A stretch of DNA of 9,206 bases from an uncultured Gammaproteobacteria bacterium (GTDB taxonomy: Bacteria > Pseudomonadota > Gammaproteobacteria > Pseudomonadales > Litorivicinaceae): contig CAJXXD010000024.1 in the NCBI GenBank assembly GCA_913062835.1, forward strand, positions 1-9,206, read 5' to 3'. The translations under genes and the position numbers were made by a program. Below, in pieces: positions 1 through 7,064 of the stretch (positions are counted from its first letter, which is position 1; every line of letters starts with the position of its first letter). The notes beneath the pieces are model-generated. The model ran no database searches, had not been told where the DNA came from, and saw only the letters and a program-made list of their open reading frames with translations.

Positions 1-1003
1 CGGGCATCAAAAACTCAACGTCAGACGTGTGGGCCGCTTGCATCATCTGCAATGCGGTCTGCCGGACCGGCTTCCCGCCAAAGATCACTTGATACAAGGC
101 ATCCAAGATCGGCATCACAATCCCAAGCTCACCACATTTAGCGTGGACCAGCCTCAGAGTATTGATCCCTTCTGCAACTTGACCCAGCGCATGCTCCGCC
201 TCCGTGAGATCGATGCCCTCGGCCAGCGCCCGGCCTATTCTGAAGTTTCGGGACAACGGTGAAATTGAGGTCACATAAAGGTCTCCAACACCGGCAAGAC
301 CCAAAAAACTTAGCGGGTTGCCGCCCATATGATTAGACAATCGCGACATTTCAGCTAAGGCCCGGGTGATCAACAGGGCTTTGGTATTTTCACCTACACC
401 CAAGCCATCGGCCAATCCTGAAGCGATTGCGTAAATGTTCTTAAGGGCGCCGCCTAATTCGACGCTGATGAGATCCTCAGAGCTGTATAGTCGAAAGTAT
501 TTGGTGGCAAAAGCACACCGTGCGAGTTCACGCACCCTGGGAGTGCGACTCGCGACAACCGAGGCAGTGAGATGGCGTTGTGCAATTTCATGGGCCAGAT
601 TGGGCCCCGATAACACCCCAACGGGATTATTCGGCAGATGTTCACTGATGACTTCGCTCATCAACTTAAATCCCTGCTCGCGAATCCCCTTGGTGGTCGA
701 TAACAAAGCCACGTCAGAGCCGATTAAATAGCGCAGCTCAGCACAGACTGTATCCATGGATTTGGATGGAACCGACAGTAAAACTAAATCGGCCTCAAAC
801 ACCGCTTCAGCCAAGTCATTCGTGGCTTTAATGGACTCATGCAAACTGAGCCCGGGATGGTATTGGCGATTGCTGTGCGACTCGTTTATCTCGGTCACGG
901 TTTCCGTGCGACGGGCATAAATACGGACCTCGCAATCGTTATGGGCGGCCATGTCCGCCAATACGGTCCCAAAACTTCCAGATCCAACCACTGCAACACG
1001 CAT
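1..1003 (-). CDS. gpsA: Glycerol-3-phosphate dehydrogenase [NAD(P)+], GpsA (3' end cut by window edge)
   Basis: Cytosolic enzyme that reduces dihydroxyacetone phosphate to sn-glycerol 3-phosphate, the backbone precursor of phospholipids. The frame is open from an ATG at 1003 to the left edge and gives 334 residues without interruption. Full-length family members are about 330-340 residues, so only the last few residues and the stop are probably missing. An N-terminal Rossmann dinucleotide-binding loop GSGSFGT lies at residues 7-13. STTKGI (102-107) and LSGPN (131-135) are family motifs. ELGGALKN (182-189) carries the catalytic lysine K188 by family alignment. LAGVGDL (236-242) and SRNFRIG (251-257) form the C-terminal substrate domain. 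The start is supported by a TAAGGA ribosome binding site 7 nt upstream, which overlaps the selO stop codon, so gpsA is probably the next cistron of the same mRNA. No frameshift or missing key residue is seen. Identification is secure. Confidence 0.96.
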   Translation of the reverse strand, partial: MRVAVVGSGSFGTVLADMAAHNDCEVRIYARRTETVTEINESHSNRQYHPGLSLHESIKATNDLAEAVFEADLVLLSVPSKSMDTVCAELRYLIGSDVALLSTTKGIREQGFKLMSEVISEHLPNNPVGVLSGPNLAHEIAQRHLTASVVASRTPRVRELARCAFATKYFRLYSSEDLISVELGGALKNIYAIASGLADGLGVGENTKALLITRALAEMSRLSNHMGGNPLSFLGLAGVGDLYVTSISPLSRNFRIGRALAEGIDLTEAEHALGQVAEGINTLRLVHAKCGELGIVMPILDALYQVIFGGKPVRQTALQMMQAAHTSDVEFLMP

Positions 1004-1010
1004 CTTTTTA

Positions 1011-1016
1011 TCCTTA
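1011..1016 (-). promoter_or_regulatory. gpsA ribosome binding site overlapping the selO stop codon
   Basis: The minus-strand hexamer TAAGGA sits 7 nt before the gpsA ATG, and its TAA is the selO stop codon. It fixes the gpsA start and suggests that ribosomes finishing selO terminate on the gpsA initiation site, that is, translational coupling. The sequence is seen directly; the coupling is inferred. Confidence 0.75.
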
Positions 1017-2435
1017 TGAACTGCAACTTAAATGAAAGGCTTCAGTCGGCGCTGGCGGATGTCCACCCAACTCAGAGGCCGCGTCAGACTGTGTTGAGAT
1101 TCCCTGTTCGATGGCCCCTCGGATAGCGGATACCCACTCTGTCTCACCCTGTTCTACTCGTGTAATGAGGGCATCGAGTAACCAATGGCTGAGCATCCAA
1201 GCCGGCGCTCTCTCACGGGCTGTCTCCAGCCGTTTGGATTCATGCATGCTTTGCCAACGCTGATGGAGATCTCGCGCTAGGGGGTCGGATGGCGTCATAG
1301 AGCTTAGGAACACTTCCTGATCATGCAATGCCCAATAAAACAGTTCCGGATAATAGCGTCCTGCTTGGCCAAACAGGGTTTGTGCATCAGAGACCCAGGC
1401 ATCTAAATCGGGATGAGATGGGTCGACGGCGAGGCGTGCCGCCATTTCCGCGCCGTAGGCTGATCGGTAACGCGCCGGAAAGCCATCCAACAGAGCCTTT
1501 AGGTCGTCAATTTCCACAAAGGGCGTTAGCGTTTCAGCGAGTCGGGCCATGTTCCAATACATCACGCTCGGTTGCTGTCCGTATGCATAGCGGCCAGTAT
1601 GATCTGTGTGATTGATCACAAACTCCGGATCCCAGTGGCTGATAAATCCATAAGGCCCATAGTCCAAGGTTTCACCAGACAGTGCCGTGTTGTCTGTGTT
1701 CATCACGCCATGCACGAAGCCCACGGCCATCCAGGCGGCCACTAAGGCCGCAGATCGCTCCAGAACGCGCTCAAAAAATAGAAGCGGTCGCGTTGAGTCC
1801 TCTGGCAAGTCTGAGTCTAGTTGGTTGATGGAGAACTCAAGCATTGTCCGAAGTGCGTCATGCTCATTTCGATAATAAAAGTGTTCGAGGTGGCCAATAC
1901 GCAGATGACTGTGCGCAATGCGACAGAGGGTCGCACCCCTTTCCCAAGACTCCCGCCGCACCGGAGTATCACTCTCGACCAGCGCCAGTGCCCGCGTCGT
2001 AGGCACACCGAGCGCGTGCATGTAATCACCCACAAGATATTCTCGAATGCTGGAACGAAGGACTGCGCGCCCGTCACCCATGCGGGAATATGGCGTCATC
2101 CCTGCCCCCTTCAGGTGCCACTCACGACAGTCTCCGTTGTAGGTGGTCTGGCCCAAATACAGACCTCGACCATCACCCAACTGCCCTGCCCATTGGCCAA
2201 ACTGGTGGCCCGAATACACTTGGGCTAATGGCTGCCACTCAGGGAGCGGTGTGCCTGCAGCAAAGGCCGCTAAACTATCCGCTCGAGTCGCGAGCTCGTC
2301 CACTCCGAGCAGTCTGGACACGCTTGGGTTCCAATCCACCCAACGCGGATTTTCAAGCGGTGTCGGCACCACCGAATGCCAGAACCGTTCTTCTGGCAGG
2401 GATCGATACGGATGTGACCAACGAACGTTGGGCAT
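1014..2435 (-). CDS. selO: Protein adenylyltransferase SelO (YdiU family pseudokinase)
   Basis: SelO proteins have a kinase fold but transfer AMP from ATP to Ser/Thr/Tyr hydroxyls of proteins, and are linked to redox and stress responses. From the ATG at 2435 the product is 473 residues (E. coli YdiU is 478). Family signatures are AQVYSGHQFG (71-80), HLKGAG with K109, IRE with E132, HGVMNTDN (242-249, with D248 and N249) and DYGP with D258. By a constant 4-residue offset these match, as I recall it, the ATP/metal set K113, E136, D252, N253 and D262 of Pseudomonas SelO. The protein ends in the hallmark SCSS, with C471 at the position of selenocysteine in eukaryotic SelO. The loop after DYGP has FVINH (272-276), where I recall E. 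coli as FICNH, so the disulfide partner of C471 appears to be Ile here. An in-frame TTG at 2474 would overlap rhlB by 37 bp. The ATG, 2 nt past the rhlB stop (TAACGATG), fits the family N-terminus better. No clear Shine-Dalgarno is seen, so translation probably depends on reinitiation after rhlB. Confidence 0.95.
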   Translation of the reverse strand: MPNVRWSHPYRSLPEERFWHSVVPTPLENPRWVDWNPSVSRLLGVDELATRADSLAAFAAGTPLPEWQPLAQVYSGHQFGQWAGQLGDGRGLYLGQTTYNGDCREWHLKGAGMTPYSRMGDGRAVLRSSIREYLVGDYMHALGVPTTRALALVESDTPVRRESWERGATLCRIAHSHLRIGHLEHFYYRNEHDALRTMLEFSINQLDSDLPEDSTRPLLFFERVLERSAALVAAWMAVGFVHGVMNTDNTALSGETLDYGPYGFISHWDPEFVINHTDHTGRYAYGQQPSVMYWNMARLAETLTPFVEIDDLKALLDGFPARYRSAYGAEMAARLAVDPSHPDLDAWVSDAQTLFGQAGRYYPELFYWALHDQEVFLSSMTPSDPLARDLHQRWQSMHESKRLETARERAPAWMLSHWLLDALITRVEQGETEWVSAIRGAIEQGISTQSDAASELGGHPPAPTEAFHLSCSS

Positions 2436-2437
2436 CG

Positions 2438-3661
2438 TTACGCGTCGATAAGAGACTCTGGGGCTTGCTGGCAAGGCAGAGACCGTCCGATAAAGGCCTC
2501 AATCTCGGGCAGCAAGAACGAGTCGTCTTCACAGGCAAAACTGATGGAAGTGCCTTCAGCGCCTGCGCGACCTGTCCGCCCAATGCGATGCACATAGTCC
2601 TCAGGATCTTCCGGCAGCGTGTAGTTGATCACGTGTCCGACCCCATCAATATGGATGCCGCGGCCAGCCACATCGGTGGCAACCAAAACACGGGTCTTAC
2701 CCTCTTTAAAGCGGTCAAGTGTTTGGATTCGCTTACGTTGAGGCACTTCGCCACTGAGCAGAGCCGCGTCGACCCCGTCTTTAATCAAGCGGTCGACCAA
2801 GTCTCGACAGAGATCACGACGATTGGCAAACACCATCACCTTATGCAAATCCCGTGTTTCGATCAGATTCTTCAGCAGTTGATACTTGGTATCGTGGGTT
2901 GTGATGTAGACAATCTGCTCAACGCGGTCGGTTGTGACGTGTTCAGGGGCAATTTCGATCCGTGTCGGGTCAAAGGTCCAGCGCTCTGAGAGCTCGATAA
3001 TCTGGGGCGTGAATGTCGCCGAAAATAACATGGTTTGACGCAATTCCTTGCGAGGACACGCCCTGACGATGCGACGCACGTCAGGCATGAATCCCATATC
3101 AAGCATGCGGTCAGCTTCATCCAACACTAACACTTCAGTTTTTCGCAAATTGATTTCGTTTTGGCCCAAGAAATCGATTAGCCGACCCGGAGTGGCGACC
3201 ATAATGTCACAGGGAACCGCACGCAGATCGTCGCGTTGTTTTTGATAATCCATGCCTCCGACAATCGTAACCACGGACAATCCGGTGTACTTGCACAGAT
3301 TTTCAGCATCGGCTGCAATCTGAACCACCAATTCTCGGGTTGGTGCCAAAATCAGTGCCCGCGGTGTGCCTGTCCGACGCTTGCCATCCAATGGCTCGCG
3401 CAAAAAGGTATCGATCATAGAGATCAAAAAAGCAGCGGTTTTTCCGGTCCCGGTTTGGGCTTTGGCAACGATGTCTTCACCATCCAGTACGATAGGCAAG
3501 GCTTCGGCTTGAATGGGACTGGCAAAACGGAAGCCAAGGTCGGCGATGGCATGCATCAGCGCTTTGGGAAGGTCTAGGTCGTGGAAGCGGGTTTTACCCT
3601 CTTCAGCCGGCACATCAAATGAAGCCGGATCCCACAAAGTGGGTGTGTTCGATTCAGTCAT
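2438..3661 (-). CDS. rhlB: ATP-dependent DEAD-box RNA helicase, RhlB type
   Basis: Cytosolic RNA helicase. RhlB unwinds structured RNA and in enterobacteria is the helicase of the RNase E degradosome. The product is 407 residues from the ATG at 3661. [16 protein letters not shown] (24-39) precedes the Q motif SPIQ (48-51) and resembles Pseudomonas-type RhlB. The helicase motifs follow in order: Walker A AQTGTGKT (68-75), PTREL (107-111), TPGR (157-160), DEAD (181-184), SAT (214-216), VFAN (277-280), [11 protein letters not shown] (328-338) and [10 protein letters not shown] (358-367). The C-terminus, with [12 protein letters not shown] (385-396), is RhlB-like. The Arg-rich C-terminal tail of E. 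coli RhlB is absent and the N-terminal extension is short, so only the two RecA domains are present. The frame also opens from a GTG at 3700, but that codon lies inside a predicted hairpin with no good binding site. The ATG has GAGGGA just upstream. The 61-bp gap to the upstream thiolase gene holds an RBS-masking hairpin. The DEAD-box assignment is certain; RhlB rather than another paralogue is likely. Confidence 0.9.
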   Translation of the reverse strand: MTESNTPTLWDPASFDVPAEEGKTRFHDLDLPKALMHAIADLGFRFASPIQAEALPIVLDGEDIVAKAQTGTGKTAAFLISMIDTFLREPLDGKRRTGTPRALILAPTRELVVQIAADAENLCKYTGLSVVTIVGGMDYQKQRDDLRAVPCDIMVATPGRLIDFLGQNEINLRKTEVLVLDEADRMLDMGFMPDVRRIVRACPRKELRQTMLFSATFTPQIIELSERWTFDPTRIEIAPEHVTTDRVEQIVYITTHDTKYQLLKNLIETRDLHKVMVFANRRDLCRDLVDRLIKDGVDAALLSGEVPQRKRIQTLDRFKEGKTRVLVATDVAGRGIHIDGVGHVINYTLPEDPEDYVHRIGRTGRAGAEGTSISFACEDDSFLLPEIEAFIGRSLPCQQAPESLIDA

Positions 3662-3710
3662 GATCCCTCGTAGCCTCTCATCGAAAGCGAGAGTGTACAC
3701 GAGGGACCAT
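3660..3710 (-). promoter_or_regulatory. Nested hairpin masking the Shine-Dalgarno and start codon of rhlB
   Basis: On the minus-strand RNA, bases 3710-3699 (5' side) can pair with 3671-3660 (3' side) as 12 continuous base pairs, one of them G-U. The 3' strand contains the Shine-Dalgarno ACGAGGGA and the first two bases of the rhlB ATG. Inside it a second stem, CUCUCG 3693-3688 with UGAGAG 3680-3675 (one G-U), closes a 7-nt loop. The interior loop between the stems is 5 nt on one side and 3 on the other. No U-run follows, so this is not an intrinsic terminator of the thiolase gene. The position suggests translational control of the helicase: autoregulation, temperature response, or opening by upstream translation. 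The pairing is read directly from the sequence; the function is inferred. Confidence 0.55.
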
Positions 3711-3713
3711 CAT
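3678..3713 (-). CDS. Possible 11-residue leader peptide upstream of rhlB
   Basis: A short minus-strand ORF starts with tandem ATG codons at 3713 and 3710, encodes [11 protein letters not shown], and stops with TGA at 3680-3678. It begins 9 nt after the thiolase stop codon and is out of frame with rhlB. It runs through the 5' arm of the RBS-masking hairpin and ends inside the inner stem, 16 nt before the rhlB ATG. The only binding-site-like sequence is a GGA lying directly against the first ATG, which is poor. A short ORF like this can occur by chance; its placement over the hairpin is the only reason to list it. Confidence 0.2.
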   Translation of the reverse strand: MMVPRVHSRFR

Positions 3714-3722
3714 TCCGACTAA

Positions 3723-4901
3723 TTAGCGTTCGATTGCTAGAGCAACCCCCTGGCCTCCCCCAATACACAAGGTCGCCAACCCTTTGCGTGCATCGCGTTT
3801 GATCATTTCATGAATCAGGGATACAAACACACGGCATCCCGAGGCTCCGATCGGATGACCGATGGCGATGGCGCCACCATTTACGTTCACCTTGGACGTA
3901 TCCCATCCTAAGCCTTTATTGACCCCAATCGCCTGAGCGGCAAAAGCTTCATTGGCTTCAACGAGATCGAGATCCTCGTGCGTCCAGCCGGCTTTTTTCA
4001 AACAAGCCTCGGTCGCTGGGATCGGACCGGTCCCCATGAGTTCTGGACTAACACCTGCGGATGCATATGCCTTAACCCGGGCTAAAATCGGTAGGCCAAG
4101 TGACTCTGCGCGCTCAACCGTCATGAGCATGACAGCCGCCGCGCCATCGTTGATTCCAGATGCATTGCCTGCGGTGACAGTACCTTCCTTATCAAATGCA
4201 GGACGTAGCTTTCCAAGCGCCTCGGCGGTCACGCCATCCCGAATAAATTCATCGGTATCGAATACAATTGCATCGCCTTTACGCTGAGGGATTACAACGG
4301 GCACGATTTCGTCCTTAAAGCGCCCTTCCATACGAGCCTTAGATGCCTTTTGTTGTGAGGCAGCGGCAAACTCATCCTGTTCTTCGCGTGAAATACCGAA
4401 GTGTTTTGCCACGTTTTCAGCGGTGACACCCATGTGATACCCACCAAAGGTGTCGGTCAGCCCGTCTTTGAGCATGGTGTCGATTAACGATGCATTGCCC
4501 ATGCGAACACCGTCCCGTGAGCCGAGCATGACGTGGCCTGATTGGCTCATATTTTCTTGCCCGCCCGCGATCACAATGTCTGCATCACCGCAGAGAATTG
4601 ATTGGACACCCAATGAGACCGCTTTAAGGCCAGACCCGCACACTTTATTGATCGTCATCGCGGGGCAAGTGTCCGGCAAGCCTGCATTAATCGCCGCTTT
4701 TCGAGCTGGGTTCTGCCCCTGGCCAGCGCACAGTACTTGCCCAAGAATCACTTCGCTCACGGTATCCGGTGCGACACCGGTGTCTTTCAATAATTGTTGG
4801 ATCACGGCCGTGCCGAGTGCATCCGCAGATGTGCCCGCAAGTGTGCCTGAGAAATTTCCGACCGCGGTGCGTTTCGCGGCAACGATAGCGACTTGTGTCA
4901 T
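3723..4901 (-). CDS. Acetyl-CoA C-acetyltransferase (biosynthetic thiolase, PhaA/AtoB family)
   Basis: Condenses two acetyl-CoA to acetoacetyl-CoA, or runs in reverse. Roles include polyhydroxybutyrate precursor supply, short-chain fatty acid breakdown and ketone use. The product is 392 residues from the ATG at 4901, the usual size of this family. NKVCGSGLKA (85-94) carries the acyl-accepting nucleophile C88. NEAFA (317-321) is conserved. GHPIGASG (348-355) holds H349, and LCIGGGQG (378-385) holds the second catalytic cysteine C379. PVVIPQRKGD (201-210) is typical of acetyl-CoA-type thiolases as opposed to long-chain FadA. The start is fixed by AGAGGA 9 nt upstream, embedded in the last codons of dinG, whose stop lies 5 nt before the ATG. 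In-frame upstream codons would overlap dinG. No acetoacetyl-CoA reductase, PHB synthase or CoA-transferase gene is adjacent, so the direction of metabolism cannot be told from context. The enzyme class is secure. Confidence 0.95.
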   Translation of the reverse strand: MTQVAIVAAKRTAVGNFSGTLAGTSADALGTAVIQQLLKDTGVAPDTVSEVILGQVLCAGQGQNPARKAAINAGLPDTCPAMTINKVCGSGLKAVSLGVQSILCGDADIVIAGGQENMSQSGHVMLGSRDGVRMGNASLIDTMLKDGLTDTFGGYHMGVTAENVAKHFGISREEQDEFAAASQQKASKARMEGRFKDEIVPVVIPQRKGDAIVFDTDEFIRDGVTAEALGKLRPAFDKEGTVTAGNASGINDGAAAVMLMTVERAESLGLPILARVKAYASAGVSPELMGTGPIPATEACLKKAGWTHEDLDLVEANEAFAAQAIGVNKGLGWDTSKVNVNGGAIAIGHPIGASGCRVFVSLIHEMIKRDARKGLATLCIGGGQGVALAIER

Positions 4902-4906
4902 GGGGG

Positions 4907-7027
4907 TCAGTCCTCTAAATGAAACGATGGTAATGCTTGTAACAGGCTTCGACCCCAAGCGGTATTCACCAAACGGCGATCAAGCACCGTTACTTGACCT
5001 GTGTCGGTCTCCGATCGGATCAAGCGCCCTACCGCCTGACGAAGACGAATGGTCGCTGCTGGCAACGCCAGTTCCGCAAAGGGGTCTCGACCTTGACGCT
5101 TGAGGAATTCCGCATACGTTGCTTCGCGCGGATCATCGGGAGGCTGGAATGGTAAGCGCGTAATCACCACCTCGTTGGCTAAATCGCCAGGTAAATCAAT
5201 ACCTTCCGCCATGGATTGAAGGCCAAATAGAATCGATGTTTGACCCTCGGCGCGTCGAGATTGATGCAGCTTCAAAAGCTCCGCCAGAGGCAACTGCCCT
5301 TGTATCAGACATTGATCTAGACAGCTTGAGGACAACAGGTCCTCGACCAGATTCAATAGTCGCCAGCTCGTAAATAGAACCAAAACCCCCAAGTTCGAAT
5401 TTTGGCGATTGGCTATATAACGTGCGACCCGCTGGCTGTGAGCGGACTCATCGCGAGGATCACCTGCTTCGTCAGGCACGCAGAGCGTGCCCTGTTGCGC
5501 GTAATTAAACACACCGCTGACAATCCGACTGGAGAATCCATCGATCCCTAAGGCTTCGCCTGGAGAGTCGAAACGGCCTTGATGCGCCAAGGTGGCAGAA
5601 GTCAGGATGGCTGCGCCCACCCGCCCCCATAAAATATCGCGTAAACTCTTGGCCGGGGTAATTGGACTGGCCCAAAATTCAATATCCGTGGGATCATCCG
5701 GCGTGGCGTACCGAATATCCTGCCCAACCCGGATCCAGCGCGCATCGCCACCGTCTTGGGCGGCGGTCGAAAACACGCGCGCCATATGCGGCAACGGCTC
5801 AAGCCGAGCTGAAGCAATCGCCCATTGGTTGGCAAGGGTTTCCGCTTGGTCGCTCTGAATCGGCTCATCCGCCGACTCTGTTATTCCTTTCAAATATTCT
5901 TGTACGCGTGCTAAGCGCGTGAGCGATTCGCTGATGTCGGTCAGTCCCGGTCCGGGCCAGGGAAACTGTTCGTCGAGGCTCAATCGATAGCGCGAGCCGC
6001 CGCCTTGGCTGGTAAAACGATCGGCCTCTAGTTGCCCTAGGGCATCGAGAGTCTGCCGGCCCCAATCGGCAATGTGATGGCCTAGATCCACCAATGATGG
6101 CCCCAATCGCAACAAATCTTTATGTATTTTGTGCGACTCCGGTAACAGCCCAAGCAGGCTCTGAGCCATGCGCTCGATACTTTTAATGGCGCCTAAACAT
6201 TGTGCGATCCGAACCTGGGCTGTGAATTGATCGGCTGCGATGCGAGGGAGCTGATGCGCTTCGTCGACCACCAACACCGTTTTTTCCAACGGGGGCAGCA
6301 CCACACCCCCACCGAGCTTTAAGTCGGACAATAACAGGTCATGATTGACTACCAAGACGTCCGCAGCGAGCCATGTTTCCCGCGCCGTAAAATACGGACA
6401 CTGATTGAAACTCGCGCATTGGCGACCCTGGCATCTGCGATGGTCGGTGGTTATCGCAGTGCGGACTGGGTCACTAATGGCTTCTGGGTAATCGTCCATA
6501 TCGCCCTTCCACTGACCGGTAACCCATGCTTGACTGAGTCCTTCGATCTGGTCTCGGTCTGAGCCGTCTAATACGAGGATCAGTTCGTCGGGATATAGCG
6601 CTTCGCCTTGGCTGTCTGCGTCCATGGCCGACTCTAAACGTGCCGGACACAAATACCGACGCCGTCCCTTGGCGAGGGTCCATGTAAACACTAGCCCGGT
6701 GGCTGCCGCTAAATCCGGTAGATCTTTTTCAATCAACTGACTCTGTAAAGACACGGTGGCGGTGGAGATGACTAAGGGCATTTCCCGCTCCAGGGCCACC
6801 GGCAACGCACCAATTAGGTAGGCGAGTGTTTTTCCGGTACCGGTTTCGGCCTCAATGAAGCCAATCGGCGGTTTACCTTGATCTCCAATCCGAGAAAGCA
6901 CACGCGCGACCTCAGCCACCATTTCTTTTTGGCCCAGGCGCGGTTTTAAGCTTCGGGCTGTGAGAAAATCTCGATACAACAGTTGGATGCTTTGTTTGGT
7001 GGCTTCGGGTAATGCACTCACAGACAT
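4907..7027 (-). CDS. dinG: ATP-dependent DNA helicase DinG (XPD-like, iron-sulfur)
   Basis: Superfamily 2, XPD-family 5'-3' DNA helicase. E. coli DinG is damage-inducible and resolves R-loops and other structures where replication meets transcription. The product is 706 residues from the ATG at 7027 (E. coli DinG is 716). Walker A EAETGTGKT lies at 59-67. The 4Fe-4S ligands are C127 (RYLCP), C199, C204 and C210, with the same spacing as the E. coli cluster as I recall it. Then come the DEAH box VDEAH (254-258), TSAT (476-479), LQSMAEGIDL (603-612) and QAVGRLIR (664-671). The protein ends soon after LLQALPSF, so the basic Lys/Arg tail of E. coli DinG is missing. The frame extends upstream to 7162, but that would cover the start of the divergent phosphatase gene, and this ATG fits the DinG N-terminus. 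The ribosome binding site is weak (AGAG). No LexA-box-like CTGT-N8-ACAG was found in the 37-bp upstream gap. It appears to be the first gene of the minus-strand run. Confidence 0.94.
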   Translation of the reverse strand: MSVSALPEATKQSIQLLYRDFLTARSLKPRLGQKEMVAEVARVLSRIGDQGKPPIGFIEAETGTGKTLAYLIGALPVALEREMPLVISTATVSLQSQLIEKDLPDLAAATGLVFTWTLAKGRRRYLCPARLESAMDADSQGEALYPDELILVLDGSDRDQIEGLSQAWVTGQWKGDMDDYPEAISDPVRTAITTDHRRCQGRQCASFNQCPYFTARETWLAADVLVVNHDLLLSDLKLGGGVVLPPLEKTVLVVDEAHQLPRIAADQFTAQVRIAQCLGAIKSIERMAQSLLGLLPESHKIHKDLLRLGPSLVDLGHHIADWGRQTLDALGQLEADRFTSQGGGSRYRLSLDEQFPWPGPGLTDISESLTRLARVQEYLKGITESADEPIQSDQAETLANQWAIASARLEPLPHMARVFSTAAQDGGDARWIRVGQDIRYATPDDPTDIEFWASPITPAKSLRDILWGRVGAAILTSATLAHQGRFDSPGEALGIDGFSSRIVSGVFNYAQQGTLCVPDEAGDPRDESAHSQRVARYIANRQNSNLGVLVLFTSWRLLNLVEDLLSSSCLDQCLIQGQLPLAELLKLHQSRRAEGQTSILFGLQSMAEGIDLPGDLANEVVITRLPFQPPDDPREATYAEFLKRQGRDPFAELALPAATIRLRQAVGRLIRSETDTGQVTVLDRRLVNTAWGRSLLQALPSFHLED
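4911..4916 (-). promoter_or_regulatory. Thiolase ribosome binding site inside the 3' end of dinG
   Basis: The minus-strand hexamer AGAGGA lies 9 nt before the thiolase ATG, within the final Leu-Glu-Asp codons of dinG. It decides the thiolase start at 4901 over in-frame codons further upstream, and ties thiolase expression to the dinG transcript. Confidence 0.75.
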
Positions 7028-7064
7028 GAACTCTGGGTAAAGACGGACAGTGTAGGGGAAAAAA
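7028..7064. promoter_or_regulatory. Short divergent intergenic region, dinG / phosphatase
   Basis: These 37 bp separate two divergent start codons. The only promoter-like element I can point to is minus-strand TACACT (7054-7049), a fair -10 for dinG, with a poor -35 (CAGACG, 7077-7072) lying inside the phosphatase coding region. On the plus strand TAGGGGA, 5 nt before the ATG, serves as the phosphatase ribosome binding site; no convincing plus-strand promoter is seen. Both promoters, if present, must overlap the opposite gene. Confidence 0.3.

Noticed and set aside
1..1003. gpsA as a possible pseudogene, because small minus-strand open frames occur in the region
   Set aside because: Codon-by-codon reading from 1003 to the left edge gives one uninterrupted GpsA frame with all motifs; it is simply cut by the window edge.
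2436..2474. A SelO start at the in-frame TTG (2474)
   Set aside because: It overlaps rhlB by 37 bp and adds 13 residues not expected in the family; the ATG at 2435 gives the usual length.
2090..2989. A 299-codon open frame on the plus strand, and another of 217 codons at 4450-5103
   Set aside because: Both lie antisense to strongly conserved genes (selO/rhlB and thiolase/dinG), and their products show no recognisable motif or domain. They are chance open frames.
3662..3700. An RhlB start at the in-frame GTG (3700)
   Set aside because: The codon sits in the 5' arm of the hairpin with no well-spaced binding site; the ATG at 3661 has GAGGGA just before it.
3660..3710. The hairpin after the thiolase stop as an intrinsic terminator
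   Set aside because: No U-run follows the 3' arm; the sequence goes straight into the rhlB start codon, so an RBS-masking role fits better.
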